Positions 9,516-20,095 of a stretch of DNA of 64,000 bases are shown in pieces. Position numbers and translations under genes: made by a program. The notes beneath the pieces are model-generated. The model did not search any database. It was not told the DNA's origin and saw only the letters and a program-made list of their open reading frames with translations. The stretch lies in NCBI RefSeq assembly GCF_947507565.1, contig NC_089180.1, positions 2,294,001 to 2,358,000 on the forward strand, in the 5' to 3' direction. This stretch comes from Oscarella lobularis (lineage: Eukaryota; Porifera; Homoscleromorpha; Homosclerophorida; Oscarellidae). Positions within the stretch are counted from its first letter, which is position 1; each line of letters begins with the position of its first letter.

Positions 9516-11425
9516 TGAGGTTGACTCGTGGTTCCTGCATCTCGAGGATCTAGCGGCGCTCCAACAATGGGATGAAGCGACGAAGCTACGCGAGGCCGTT
9601 GCAGCGTTGGGCCCTGGGGTGAGGCGAATACGCGGCATTCGAAGTAATAACGCGCACCGCACGCGTCGGATGGGCGGAGTTTGAGCGATATATGAGGACG
9701 ACCTACGGACCAAAGCGACCCGTCGACTTCTGGACGACGCGCTTGATGAACATCAAGCAGGCGACACAAGAGGCGATGAAGGACTATATTTCTCGCTTCC
9801 GACTCATGTCGACAAGTCTCGTTCAAGCCGAACAAGCTGACGCAGACGGCGGGCGTGTTTCTCAGCGCATGTTGATCGTATGGTTCAAGCATGGACTACG
9901 ACCCGAATTCCAGCCCGACTTGATACGCGCGGAGCCAATTGCCACACTAACTGATGCAAATCAGGCCGCGGAGAAAGCCGAAGTCGTCTGGAAAGCCCTT
10001 CTCAAGAGACCGCACCCGCTGGGAGAGGTTTACGCCTCCCATCCCGCTGCGATAGCCATGACGACGCCCCAGAACGAGAGACAGCGTGAGACCGGAAGGA
10101 CAGATGAAGAGACTAATCAACCTGGAATGGCGGCGCAGGTAAAGCAACTCGCTGCCGAAGTGCAGCGCCTTTCCAAAATCGTTCAAGAGAACAAGCGACT
10201 GTCTTTGGCGACGAGCGAAGTGCAGCAATGTCTCTCAAGGAGGTGGCGACGTGACGACAACTCTTATCAACGGCCACGCCCTATGGAACAGTCGGCTTAC
10301 TTTCCGGGAAATTGCAGAAACTGCGGACGCTGGGGTCACAAAGCAGTGCATTGCCGGAGAGCGTCGAATTATCCCAGCGCGGGACAACCATTCTCCGGAA
10401 GAACTCCTTCAACGGGACCGCCCTCTGCGCGACCGCCCCTCACTTGTGGAGAAACCCTCGCCAACTCGACCCGGCCTGGAGTCAATGCCGTGCAGGCTAA
10501 GAATGATAACCCTTTTGCCGAATTTGGCCGCTCTGACTTACCAACGTATCCTGTGCGAATAGAAGGTGCGCCGCCGGTTACTTGCTTATTTGTCACCGGG
10601 GCAAAGGTGTCACTGATGTCCGGCGACTTCGTCCGTCAGCTAAGCGTCCAAATGGAAGAAGCAGGCGAGGAACTACGACTCAGAGCCGCACCAACGCTCG
10701 CCTTGTACGCAGCCGATGGAAATGCCTTGACCATGACCGGCTGCGTGGAGGTGACGATGCGCGTCGGCGAAATGAGCACGCAACAGCTCTTCGTCGTCAC
10801 CGACGGACTGCTTTTCTCCGTTCTGCTCGGATGCGATTTCATGTGGCGAACTGGGGCAGATATCAGTTTCAAAGGAGAAACTGTGACGTTAACCGATGCG
10901 CAAGGAAAAGCTCACACGGCGCCGTTGTTCAGTGCCTTCTCGACCGAACCGGAGACGGAGAGCGTTAACAAAGGACAAACCGTAGGTAGAGTGTTGGCCG
11001 TAACTTCGTTGGGACGAACGCCAGCGATAACCGACGGGGTTGAGCCAGACCAAAGAGCAAGAGGGAGCGGTTCGAACGCCGAAGCCTGGAAGCCGAGCGA
11101 GAAGGTCGCTATCTCACCAGCAGTGGATGAGCGCCAGACGGAACAGGTCAAAGAGATGATAGACCGTTATTCCGATACCTTTTCCTCGTGTCCCCACGAC
11201 ATGAGAAGAATGGCGGCGGTGACGCATGAAATCGATACTGGAGACAACCCACCTGTTAATCAACAGCCGTATCGGATGGGCCCTGACGAACGAGATGAGG
11301 CGGATCGGCAGATCCAAAGCATGCTGGATAACGGGGTGATATGCGAGTCGAGTCCCCGTGGGCCAGTCCGGTGGTGATGCGAGATAAGAAGGACGACACC
11401 AAACGTTTTTGTCGGGAATCTTTAT
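9516..11425 (+). pseudogene. Ty3/gypsy retrotransposon gag-protease-RT fragment
   Basis: The gag start is missing. A short out-of-frame piece (9520-9690) leads into a 561-codon frame, 9692-11377. It carries a gag/capsid region (residues 1-160), a zinc knuckle CRNCGRWGHKAVHC (C-x2-C-x4-H-x4-C, about residue 207), an aspartic-protease domain (about 285-405, with LLGCDFM near its end) and the beginning of reverse transcriptase (HEIDTGDNPPVNQQPYRMG). The protease active site reads VTGA where DTGA is required, a change of the catalytic Asp. A frameshift near 11,355 moves the next RT residues to another frame, which ends at about 11,425; the polymerase core is absent. There are no LTRs adjacent. 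It is a dead, 5'- and 3'-truncated copy. Confidence 0.9.
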
Positions 11426-11504
11426 AGTTCGCAGCAACGTGCAAAGGGCTTGCTTGACTAACTGAGAGCATTCAGCCTGTTCTCCCTCAGTTGGCTATTT
11501 TGTA

Positions 11505-13729
11505 TTGAAACGTTTTGCCATATTGCTGTTTTGTTGCGTAGATGTTGCGACAATGTTGGATGAAATAACTGATATTCTGGAAGACCGTGAACGTTGGGAA
11601 AAGACTCGTAATACATTTGAGACTATGTGTAATCCTACAAGCAATGTCAAAAGCTCGACGAGTGCTGAGCTTCAGACTGAACAGAAGTCGACATTTAGTG
11701 CGAAAAGTTCAAACAGCATTGAATTATCTCCAGTTCATGCGGCTCTAGCGACAGTAGGCCACAGTATTGACAGATCAACAGCGTGCGACGATCGTACGCT
11801 GGTGGCAATCTTAAACCATTTTGAAGCAGATAGTTGTGTTGGCAAAGGTCAGAAAAGATTGGGGGTGTCTTTTTCTGTTTTACTGTTATGTTCGTAGATC
11901 GTGAAGCTTTTTCATCAATATCATCAGTGAGCGACTTATGGAAGTAAGGATTATAATGCCTTTTTGTTTTTAACGTCAGTTCTTTTAGCGATGAATTAGA
12001 AGCGTGCACTGCGACACAGGCTCTAATAGAACCGTCTCCCGGAAGTATAGACTTGTACGTAAGTGAACAGCTTGTGACTTGCATCCAGAAGGGCAAGGTA
12101 TCCAGTCGAATTGACGTAAGCGGAGGTAGCACTGCCATCGTATGGTCTTTTATTAACGATTCCGCCGGGAGCACTAACAACGGCTTCATCATTAGGGGTT
12201 AGGCTTTCTCTCTTTCTTTCAGAAGAAACTGTGAACATTGAGGGTAGAGAAACTTACGTTGGTCTTATTGAGCTCTTACCCCATAAAACGGAGTTTGCAA
12301 AGCCAGTGATACTTAGATACGAATTGAAGCATCATACACTTGATGTCGATCAGCGTATTGAGGCTCATTATGGTTTGTTCTACGGGGAAGGCACAGACCC
12401 GTCAGAAAGATACGATTTTATTGGATGCCTTGGACTTGCACGTCGTCTTGCTTCGCACAAAGGCATCATGGACTTTCACTTGCGAGACGACTGTTTAGAA
12501 CTGTCTACCCTTTCCTTTTGTCGTCACTGTTGCATTGTCCAGTTCAATGGCTTTGGGATTACTATTTGTTTTTTTTGTTCGTCTAAAAGACGTCTCTGCA
12601 GGTGAACGAAAATGGGATATAAGACTTACCATTTCTTGTAGTTGTCAAGAAAATCTAAAAAATATTGAAAAAAAACTAAAAACGATTGGATTTACATTTG
12701 TTGACAGTAGCCCCTTTCACTGCCGAGTGCCTTCCTTTATGTGTAGGCAAAGGCTTGAATTTTCTCTAAGCAATGAAGATTCAACGTCAAATTTTTCGTT
12801 ACGTTCAAAGAGACAGTTTAACGTACTTCGCCACGTTGTGGAGGGCGAAGATTTTCGTTATCTGCAAAGAAACTGCACCATCAAGTGCCGAAAAGAATTG
12901 CTTGCGTTCAACCAGTTACAAATACTTCGAATCTTTTCTAATTTCTGAAAAGTTGTTGAGCGAGGACGATGTGTCATTTTGGCTAGAAAGTGAAGCATCG
13001 TCCGACTACAGGTTGGTCACTTAGAAGCTGCTTTCTTGCTTTTTCTAATAACAGTAAAAAAATTTAGAAGCAGCGATTCTGATTTTTCTCATTTGAAGCC
13101 TTCTAGTTTAAGAAGGAGGGTCCTACGATACACTATAAACTATGATACCTGGAACCGTCTTCTGTTGCAACAGACGCAGTTTCAGAGCCTGCTTCTGTTC
13201 AATTACGAAATGATGATGATGATGAAGATGATATTGATACAGAGAAGATGGGAAGAAAAGACTCTTTTTGTAAGAAAATTCAGTTCAGGGAAAGGAACTT
13301 TACAAGGCGGACTTTTCTTTACAGCTTTTGGGGTTTGCGCCTGTGATCGTTCCGCCTCAGCATCTCACACTGCTTCTGCTCAGCATCCTGGTAGTGATAT
13401 TGGGAAAAGGCATTTAGACTCAAAATTGGTAAGCATAAAACGGATGCCAAAATCGTCAGAACTATTAGACGTATCTAAACGCCTCTCAAACGATCAGTGG
13501 AAAATGTTGGCTTGGTGTAGCCGATGAAGTAATAGAGCGTATTAAAAACGACGAGACAAGTTCGAGTGAACGAGCATACCAAATGCTAACGAGTTGGACC
13601 CAAAGCCAGTATGACACAGCCACGCTTGGGCGTTTATGTGAAGCTCTAATGAAAGAAAACAGGACGGATATCGCGCGTAAAGTTTTTCAACCGAAAATTC
13701 GCCAAATGCCGTTGGAAACGGCTGTGTGA
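11505..13729 (+). CDS. ZU5-UPA-Death domain protein (frameshifted in this sequence)
   Basis: This is the best candidate for a host signalling gene. A charged N-terminal exon (11,552-11,850) precedes short exons near 11,898-11,945 and from 11,980. A ZU5 domain follows: SSRIDVSGGSTA, then, one frame over from 12,137, LPSYGLLLTIPPGAL, and later IELLPHKTEFAKPVILRY. A UPA-like part spans about 12,610-12,950 (for example IRLTISCSCQENLKNIEKKL). The C-terminus is a Death domain (about 13,480-13,729): LSNDQWKML, then in another frame VADEVIERIKNDE, YQMLTSWTQSQYDTATLGRL and CEALMKENRTDIARKVF before TGA at 13,729. ZU5-UPA-Death is the cytoplasmic architecture of UNC5, PIDD and ankyrin-like animal proteins, which signal by Death-Death contacts. 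No membrane segment or ectodomain is apparent. Single-base shifts at about 12,135 and 13,515 are either assembly errors or signs of a pseudogene, and exon borders are only approximate. Confidence 0.75.
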
Positions 13730-14341
13730 TTCCTCATCAAAACGTTGTTGTTTTTATGCTGAAAGGACGTAAATAAATCTCAGTGAAGCTTTTTGGTGTT
13801 AATGCAACTGTTGGGGTCTCAAGTTGTGTACGGCTGTAAGAGACAACAGGACAGACGTAGCCTATAAATATCTTTAAAGGATACTACTAGTAGTTTTTTG
13901 AAAGTAATGATAAATTTTTCGCTCAAGCATGTCCCGCATTGGAAGTGAAATCACGCGTCTTTCTTTCTCTGTCGTCCTTCTTGCAGGCTGGACAGCTACG
14001 CATTTTGATCAACAGGGTCCAGCAAACGTTGCGACCAAAAGTCACACTTTGCGAGACGTAGGGACCCCGAAACCCGCTCCTCTTCCGAGTTGCGTTCTCG
14101 ATTGTTGAAAGGCAACAAGCAATACGTAAGCACGACGACATTAGTAGCTCTTGCGCAGGTTTCTCATTAATTTGAATGCAAGAACCATGACCTATTTACT
14201 CGACGAAAGAAAGCAGCAGAAACATATAAACAGACAAAAGACATGCAAGAGGTTCAATTGAGAGAGCACCGCCTTTGGCTAAGAAACCTTTACTTTACTT
14301 AGGAACGGACGCATTTATCTCAGCACCTCGTACCTTGTTTC
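13730..14341. other. Intergenic between Death-domain gene and galectin
   Basis: No domain-bearing frame is present. A 72-codon minus frame at 13,923-14,141 has a CPAC pair but no family resemblance. The two flanking genes are convergent, so both 3' ends fall in this interval. Confidence 0.5.
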
Positions 14342-14770
14342 TCACTTCACTTGAAGACTTTGGGCACAGATGGCTGGATTGTTTGTGAAGTCTCCATCGC
14401 CGACTCGAAAGATCTTCAGTTCGTCTACTCCCACGATATTGGGAAAGTGAGCGATGACCTGATCATTGATCGACACGGCGAAAGAGGTGCTCGAGATCGA
14501 AGCGGACATCGTGAAAGACGATCCAGGACTTCCGAAGTTGGCTGGAAATGGAATTACCGTCTTGTTGCTCCCCCACTTGCCGTTCACCTTGTGATTGATA
14601 ACGATGATTTTTCCCTGGTTCCAGCGCGGATTGACGTGGAGAGGCAAGTTGGTATCGTTGGTGACCAAGTTAAAACGTTTCGGGTTTGACAGTACCGTTC
14701 CGTTGAGGATCACGGCGCTTTGCAGCGACAGCACGGTGTTGATTGCCAGTGGCAGAGTGAAGCAAGCCAT
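14342..14770 (-). CDS. Galectin, single carbohydrate-recognition domain
   Basis: The 142-residue frame is one uninterrupted galectin fold. Its core reads LPLHVNPRWNQGKIIVINHK followed by VNGKWGSNKTVIPFP. The galectin signature positions H-x-N-P-R, then N, then the sugar-stacking W of 'GxWG' are present. Later strands include SFTMSASISSTSFAVSINDQ, and the C-terminus has VDELKIFRVGDGDF. Length and single-domain form fit a prototype galectin, which binds beta-galactosides in the cytosol or after unconventional secretion. The acidic residue expected just after WG in vertebrate galectins is replaced by Ser-Asn-Lys, so ligand preference may differ. The N-terminus (MACFTLPLAINTVLSLQS) is mildly hydrophobic but is probably the first beta-strand, not a clear signal peptide. 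No intron is needed. A TATA element lies about 80 bp upstream. The reading frame is clean and codon use is even; this looks like a live gene. Confidence 0.85.
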   Translation of the reverse strand: MACFTLPLAINTVLSLQSAVILNGTVLSNPKRFNLVTNDTNLPLHVNPRWNQGKIIVINHKVNGKWGSNKTVIPFPANFGSPGSSFTMSASISSTSFAVSINDQVIAHFPNIVGVDELKIFRVGDGDFTNNPAICAQSLQVK

Positions 14771-14850
14771 GACGCGAATCTTCTTGGAGTGAGAGGAGCA
14801 AGATGAGCTGAGAAGCTAGGGTAAAGAATGAACAAAAGCGTCGCATTCTC

Positions 14851-14860
14851 GCTTATATTT
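14851..14860 (-). promoter_or_regulatory. TATA box of the galectin gene
   Basis: On the minus strand AAATATAAGC lies 81-90 bp upstream of the galectin ATG at 14,770. It predicts transcription starting roughly 25-30 bp downstream and a 5' leader of about 50-60 nt. The surrounding 14,771-14,850 has no upstream ATG in the leader. The placement is right, but it is not proven. Confidence 0.5.
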
Positions 14861-15071
14861 CCACCTGAAGGCCACGGTGGACAGCGAGGTGACAGCGAGG
14901 TGCAAAGATTCTCCCTTTCATCTGCTGTGAGTCGTCAACAAGAAATTGCCATGCAGCGCAAAGCTTCTCTACTGGAGAGTTGCTAAGGGTGTTCGTGGAT
15001 CACATGATGGCTAACAACGGGCCATCATTATCCAGTTTAATTATTTTCAGCAAACTTGAGAGGGTGCTCGA

Positions 15072-15105
15072 GCACCCAAAGCACCCCCCTGGCTACGCCA
15101 CTGGC
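15072..15105 (-). repeat. Transposon-like terminus CAGTGGCGTAGCCAGG, copy 1
   Basis: On the minus strand the segment begins CAGTGGCGTAGCCAGGGG at 15,105 and runs into GGTGCTTTGGGTGCTCGAG. A near copy occurs at 15,590-15,645. CAGTGGCGTAG-type termini are familiar from hAT-like non-autonomous elements. Both copies point the same way, so they are ends of two elements, not a pair. Confidence 0.5.
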
Positions 15106-15589
15106 ATATATAAGTATATGTAAGTAGACCCGCATGATATATAAAGTGTAGCCACATCTAGCGTGGCAGCTAAAGGAAGCACAGTGTCAAGCCGGTCATC
15201 AAAGTCTGTATCAAGCAAAACATCAAAGAGTACTAACAACTTAACAAGCAGTCGCATGGCTTTCTGGCACGAGAAAGAATTGGCTTCGTTATGATTCAGA
15301 GGAGCTCGGAATGTACCGTATTCTTTATCAAAAGCACGATAAAATGCGACACTGGGAACTCCATACCCTGCAAGCGTCTTCGAAAAGAGAGTCTCATTTT
15401 CCACGAAGAAAGCCAAGCGCACCGTGACAGTGTTAAACTAGAGCGAATTGCATCAAGGACTAACGTTTCTTCGGCGATTGCACCTACTTTGCCTGAAAAG
15501 GGAATACAGCAAGCCTTCTGCTGCTTCTATTTCCGAATACCACATACCACCAATTTTGAGCCCCTTCTAAAGTTAACTGAGGTACTTGG
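15106..15589. other. No recognisable gene
   Basis: The 109-codon minus frame (15,093-15,422) and the 164-codon plus frame (from 15,291) overlap in opposite strands and have no domain. The interval may be the body of the element whose end is at 15,590-15,645. Confidence 0.4.
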
Positions 15590-15645
15590 CTCAAGCACCC
15601 AAAGCACCCCCCCCCCCCCCCCCCCCCCCCTGGCTACGCCACTGA
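15590..15645 (-). repeat. CAGTGGCGTAGCCAGG terminus, copy 2, with poly-C expansion
   Basis: The same terminus as at 15,072-15,105, but the short C run is expanded to about 24 consecutive C on the plus strand (about 15,606-15,630). Such a homopolymer is prone to assembly error. Confidence 0.55.
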
Positions 15646-15813
15646 GTGCCTCCGCTTTACCAACGACTTCAACCTCCGTTTCACCCAATGCTCACTCTTC
15701 TCCGCTCAAGCATTTCTCTTGCATAAGCGCATATACGACTTCACCGTCGGTAACGTCACAATTTAAATTTGTTGTTTTGTTATGAGACCTAATGTCTACA
15801 CGCACACCCAGGT

Positions 15814-16821
15814 TACTTTGGGGCGTTCCACGCAAAGATTGACGTTCTATCCGATCTGACCCTTGCCGAAAGCGGATCACAGTTTTTCCACGGATACGCC
15901 AAAGACGAATCTGGTCGTATTCGATTCATCTCTTTTTATCCGCGCAAGCGAGACAAGTTGGTCGACACTGTTAATCGAAACGAAACCGTCTCCTTCTCCA
16001 ATGCGCTTCTCAAGAGGAACACCTACACAAACACGATGGAAGCAAAACTAACTGAGAGAACGTCCATCCTCAGATCTCCGCAGAAGATGAACGTCCGTAC
16101 CCACACGGATGCAACTCCGCAAATCCCATTGGAGATTCTCTTGAAGGACCTGCAGAAGCAAGTTCCCGGCCAATTTGGCCGACTTTGCGGCCAAAGTCCT
16201 AGATGTTTCTGCCGTTACGTATTCACGAAAAGATCATATACCACCCCGATACGGAAAGTTGGAATCTCCGACGAGTCCGCGTCGGCTACTGCTACTCTCT
16301 GGGGAAACTTCACCAGTCAAGTACAAATGGGCCGTTCCTCGAAAAACGGATGCAAAATTAAACCATTTCAGGACATCGGAGAAGTCGCACCGTTGACGCA
16401 CTTCAAAAAAGAAACGCACAACCTCTTCAAGAATGCGACCGTGATTGGGATGAATAATTTCAAGTCCTACTACGCGTGCACCGCCTGCGATAACGGTGAC
16501 GCCTTTCTCATTGAAACAACAGAACCCTATGTTCTATGCAACTCCTGTGGAAACTCTTCTCATGTCCGACACTCTTCCCGTGAAATCTCGGCTTATCTCA
16601 CTCTCCAGAACGACGACTACGTCAGAGTTCAACTGACCGCTACGTCTACGACCATTTCAAAGATTGCGCGCAAACCCATCAGCGATATAACGCAATACAC
16701 TCTCCTTGATGTTCCAAAGTTCAATGTGGAATATTTGCGTTATCAGTCTATAGTTGACGTCTCCTATCCTCAAGAAACTTCCTCTCCTAAGCGACATGCC
16801 AGACGCAACCTCTCAGAATAA
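15814..16821 (+). CDS. RPA-like OB-fold protein with zinc ribbon
   Basis: A long plus frame is open from an in-frame stop near 15,796 to TAA at 16,821. A splice acceptor (CACACCCAG, ending 15,811) suggests this is a 3' exon; if so the start codon lies upstream. The first part (GYFGAFHAKIDVLSDLTLAE, then GYAKDESGRIRFISFYPRKR) looks like an OB-fold strand order. Around 16,470-16,550 there is a four-cysteine zinc ribbon: CTACDNGD, about 18 residues, LCNSCGN. This OB-fold plus C4 ribbon is the layout of RPA70-like single-stranded-DNA-binding proteins. Similar RPA-like genes are often carried by Helitrons and other mobile DNA in animals, and the neighbourhood is full of mobile DNA. Whether this is host or element-encoded cannot be decided. 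The frame is uninterrupted for over 330 codons, implying recent function. Confidence 0.6.
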   Translation, partial: YFGAFHAKIDVLSDLTLAESGSQFFHGYAKDESGRIRFISFYPRKRDKLVDTVNRNETVSFSNALLKRNTYTNTMEAKLTERTSILRSPQKMNVRTHTDATPQIPLEILLKDLQKQVPGQFGRLCGQSPRCFCRYVFTKRSYTTPIRKVGISDESASATATLWGNFTSQVQMGRSSKNGCKIKPFQDIGEVAPLTHFKKETHNLFKNATVIGMNNFKSYYACTACDNGDAFLIETTEPYVLCNSCGNSSHVRHSSREISAYLTLQNDDYVRVQLTATSTTISKIARKPISDITQYTLLDVPKFNVEYLRYQSIVDVSYPQETSSPKRHARRNLSE

Positions 16822-18840
16822 ATGGCTTCGGAAGGCCAACAATCCCTCTGCAAATCAACAATGCTTGCAATCAAGAAACATTGCAAACAACAACGAACGA
16901 TGATGAGGCCGACGGCGAGCGCGAAGACACTCTTTCGGATCTTTCCACAACTCTTCCAACCAGACAACAGTCGGCGCTTTCTTCTCGAAAGTCACGTTCG
17001 CGCCGTCGACAAACCACCCATCGTCTTTCCGCTTCCGTTCTTCAACTTGACGCTCCTGTTTTTCCAAACTGACGTAACTCTACAACACAAAAAAACGTAG
17101 TTTCTTTAAACGCCAAAACGTTTTGGCCTTCTTGGCCCATCTAATTTGAACTATTTTGGCCCTTTGGCCATTTCTTGCATCTACGTTTTTTCCTAAAAGG
17201 AACTTTTTCTGGTAGTTACCTTAAACGCCACGTTTGGCCTGTTGGCCTCAATCTTCGACTTTTCATCCTGTTTTAATTAAATAAAGTAAAAATGCGTCCT
17301 GCTACACTTTTTTCGATACACGAACAACGAACCTACGCCACAAAGAAGTATCAATACTTTGAAACTCTTACCCAAGCAATTCAAACCACGTGCCCTATCG
17401 TTACCTGTCAAAAAAATTCCGCACAACGGGCAAAGCCGGGTACTCAACTTAGCGGGAGTGGGTCTTGCTCCCCAAAGCGTGCCGAGGGCGGGTCCACAAA
17501 TACGATTTAGGTTCCAGAAGCGCAGACATAATGGTAGTGTTGGAAGTAAAACGGAAAGTTACGCCTTTCCAAGTGTCTGCCACAGGGTTCATCGAAAACC
17601 TTAGAATCTCCTGCTCCCGACCCGGGCGAAGCCGGTTAGTCAGCTAGTTTATGTCTAAAGCCGACTTGGTTTTTGCTGCGCGAATCTCGATCTACCGAAC
17701 ACAGAGCTTCTGATCGATTCTACCGTAAGACTAACATTGCTACTCGTCGCGTGCGACACGCTATGGCAACGCGACATGTGTCTACCAATTACCCCCCTCG
17801 ATAATTGAGGCAGCGGAACACAGAGACATCAAGGGATGTCACCAGACCCTCTCCTTGTGTGGATATCAACACCAAGGTGGAGGGTGCGGCTACGCGAGAC
17901 TACTCCAACACTTGGGAGGTCAAAAAGAACAGAAAAGCGAGGCCGAACTGATGAAGGTTGTCGATGCTTGTTTGGAGGAGGCGTTACAAGTTGGAAACGA
18001 GAGGAGCGAAGACAGCAGAAACGAAATCAGTCAGATCTGAAAAAAGAAATCTGATAAGGAGAAATCTTCTGGATCGGCGGGATCCGAAAGAACAAATTCA
18101 AAAAAGAAGAGTAAATTTGTGAAGATTGAAGAGGCGAAAATTGATGATCGGTGTGACACGGCGGCGGCAGCGAGATCCGAAGAAGCAAAATCAAACGAAG
18201 CGGATGGTAAGTCACAACGAAGTAAGGGCCGTATCCAAACGACGGAGCTTTTCTTTACGAAGACGTGATCGTCATCTTCGTTATAAAGGAAAATTGCGTG
18301 TTTTGACGACGGGCGACCCTCTTCTTCAGATACACAAAGACTTTCGTGAGAAGCTTCCTCCAAAATGGGGTCCGAACGGAAATCTCGGCACTGGCGGACT
18401 CTTTCTATGTTATGCCGCTACCCTTTCAGGAAATAAAATTTTTCTGTTCAGCGTTGTTACGATTGTGGAATGCGGCGAGGAACTTTCCGTGGAAAAGATT
18501 GGCCTCAGTGGTTCTCTCCCACACGTTGCAGCCTATACGGGAATTCCTCTCTAATTTGCGCTGCGCCGTCGATCGTCTCAAAAGTATTTTAGTACAAGGA
18601 GCCACAGCGCCCTGAAGAGTTGTTTCCTTCTCTACCCACTGATGGAGTCTTTAATGGCAAACATCTCAAAATCAAGGAGGCGTTTCGCCCATTGATGTTT
18701 CTTGCTCAGTGGGGTCAGACAACGTGATTGTCAAATTCACAGACGAAAGATACGGCAACAAAGTTCACTGACGTCGGCTCGTGTAAATGCAGTTTTTTTA
18801 TTTTTTCGACTTAGTTTCTTCAACTAGAGCAATACTCACT
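16822..18840. other. Low-information region; palindromic GGCC/AACGTT motifs
   Basis: Frames of 60-140 codons occur, but none has a domain. At 17,105-17,260 several copies of TTGGCC and CCAAAACGTTTTGG occur, including a perfect 14-bp palindrome near 17,115; the sequence is repeated loosely at 17,215-17,245. A lysine/acidic-rich frame (17,840-18,210) might be a degenerate exon. At about 18,350-18,450 a frame with KWGPNGNLGTGGLFLCY is faintly retroelement-like but unassigned. Confidence 0.35.
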
Positions 18841-18846
18841 AGTTTT

Positions 18847-19235
18847 TGCCAGACCTGAAACAATTCTGGCAACAGAATGGAGAGGCATACTTAGAGAAGA
18901 TGAAGACGGATCCATTCCGGCGAGGGGTAGACGTGTACTTGGGGCTCACGGACTCGGACCTATGCCCTGTGAGAGCGATACTAGCGTACCTGATCATTCG
19001 CGGCTGGGAGTCGGGCCCAATATTTCTTCATCACAATGGGCGTCCACTGTCAAAGACGATGTTGGTCGTACGCATTTGCCAGGTCACAGCTTTCGCATTG
19101 GGGCGGCGTCGACAGCAGCACCGCGCGGCTTGGAGGACTCGACGATCCAAACGCTGGGGAGATGGAAGCGTACCAGCGGTACATCCGGCTCCACTCAGAA
19201 GAGATCGCGGCGTTTAGAGACAATTCGGGCCGTCT
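18847..19235 (+). pseudogene. DIRS/Ngaro-type tyrosine recombinase, C-terminal part
   Basis: The first frame holds KTDPFRRGVDVYLG and CPVRAILAYLIIRG followed by SGPIFLHHNGRPLSK, the mid-part of a phage-integrase-like domain. After a frameshift near 19,070 a second frame gives GHSFRIGAASTAA and TIQTLGRWKR, and a third carries YQRYIRL. H-x-x-R (GHSFR) and the later Y are the catalytic Box II residues of tyrosine recombinases. DIRS and Ngaro retrotransposons use this enzyme in place of an integrase. Two frameshifts and loss of the N-terminal half make it a relic. It is on the same strand as, but about 9 kb away from, the DIRS reverse transcriptase and is probably from another copy. Confidence 0.75.
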
Positions 19236-19429
19236 GAGAGGTTTTCGTTGGGTCGCGATCGCGTGTTATTATTTCTTTGGTATGCGTGCAAGCTCCCTGA
19301 TTTGGTGATCACGCGTCGTTGGTCACGGCGCATAGCCCCACGCCCGACTTGTGCTCGGGGTGTTAGTTTGAGGACGCCTAGCTTACATGCCCATGGTTAT
19401 GAAGCGCCGATAGGGACAAAAGGTATGAT

Positions 19430-20095
19430 AGCATATGTATGATATATAAGACCAACGGAAGTATACAGTATATATGATCAACGGTAGGATATACAAGAGC
19501 AACGGTAGGATATACAAGACCAACGGAAGTATATATATGACCAACAGCTAGAAGGATATATAAGACCAACGGTAGGATATACAAGACCAGTGGTACGATA
19601 TGCAAGACAAACGGAAGTATAAAGTATATATGACCAACAGAAGGATATATAAAACCAACGGAAGGATATACAAGAGCAATGGTACGATATGCAAGACAAA
19701 CGGAAGTATATATATGACCAACAGAAGGATATATAAAACCAACGGAAGGATATACAAGACCAATGGTACGATATCAAGACCAACGAAAGTATATATATGA
19801 CCAACAGAAGGATATATGACCAACAGAAGGATATATAAAACCAACGGAAGGATATACAAGAGCAATGGTACGATATGCAAGACAAACGGAAGTATATATA
19901 TGACCAACAGAAGGATATATAAAACCAACGGAAGGATATACAAGACCAATGGTACGATATCAAGACCAACGAAAGTATATATATATGACCAACAGAAGGA
20001 TATATAAAACCAACGGAAGGATACATAAGACAAAGGGCATGTGGCCAACAGAAGGATATACAAGACCAACAGAAGGATATATACGGAAGGGTACA
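19430..20095 (+). repeat. 21-bp minisatellite, about 31 copies
   Basis: Units like GACCAACGGAAGGATATA plus three bases (AAA, TAC or CAA) repeat with a period of 21 bp. Larger blocks repeat too: the segment starting near 19,700 returns near 19,880. Because 21 is a multiple of three and stops are rare, long frames run through it on both strands, including a 261-codon minus frame of hydrophobic seven-residue repeats. These are by-products of the repeat. Confidence 0.9.

Noticed and set aside
9262-9684. 140-codon plus frame crossing 9,500
   Set aside because: Out-of-frame shadow of the DIRS RT for its first two thirds; only its last part (about 9,520-9,684) agrees with gypsy gag.
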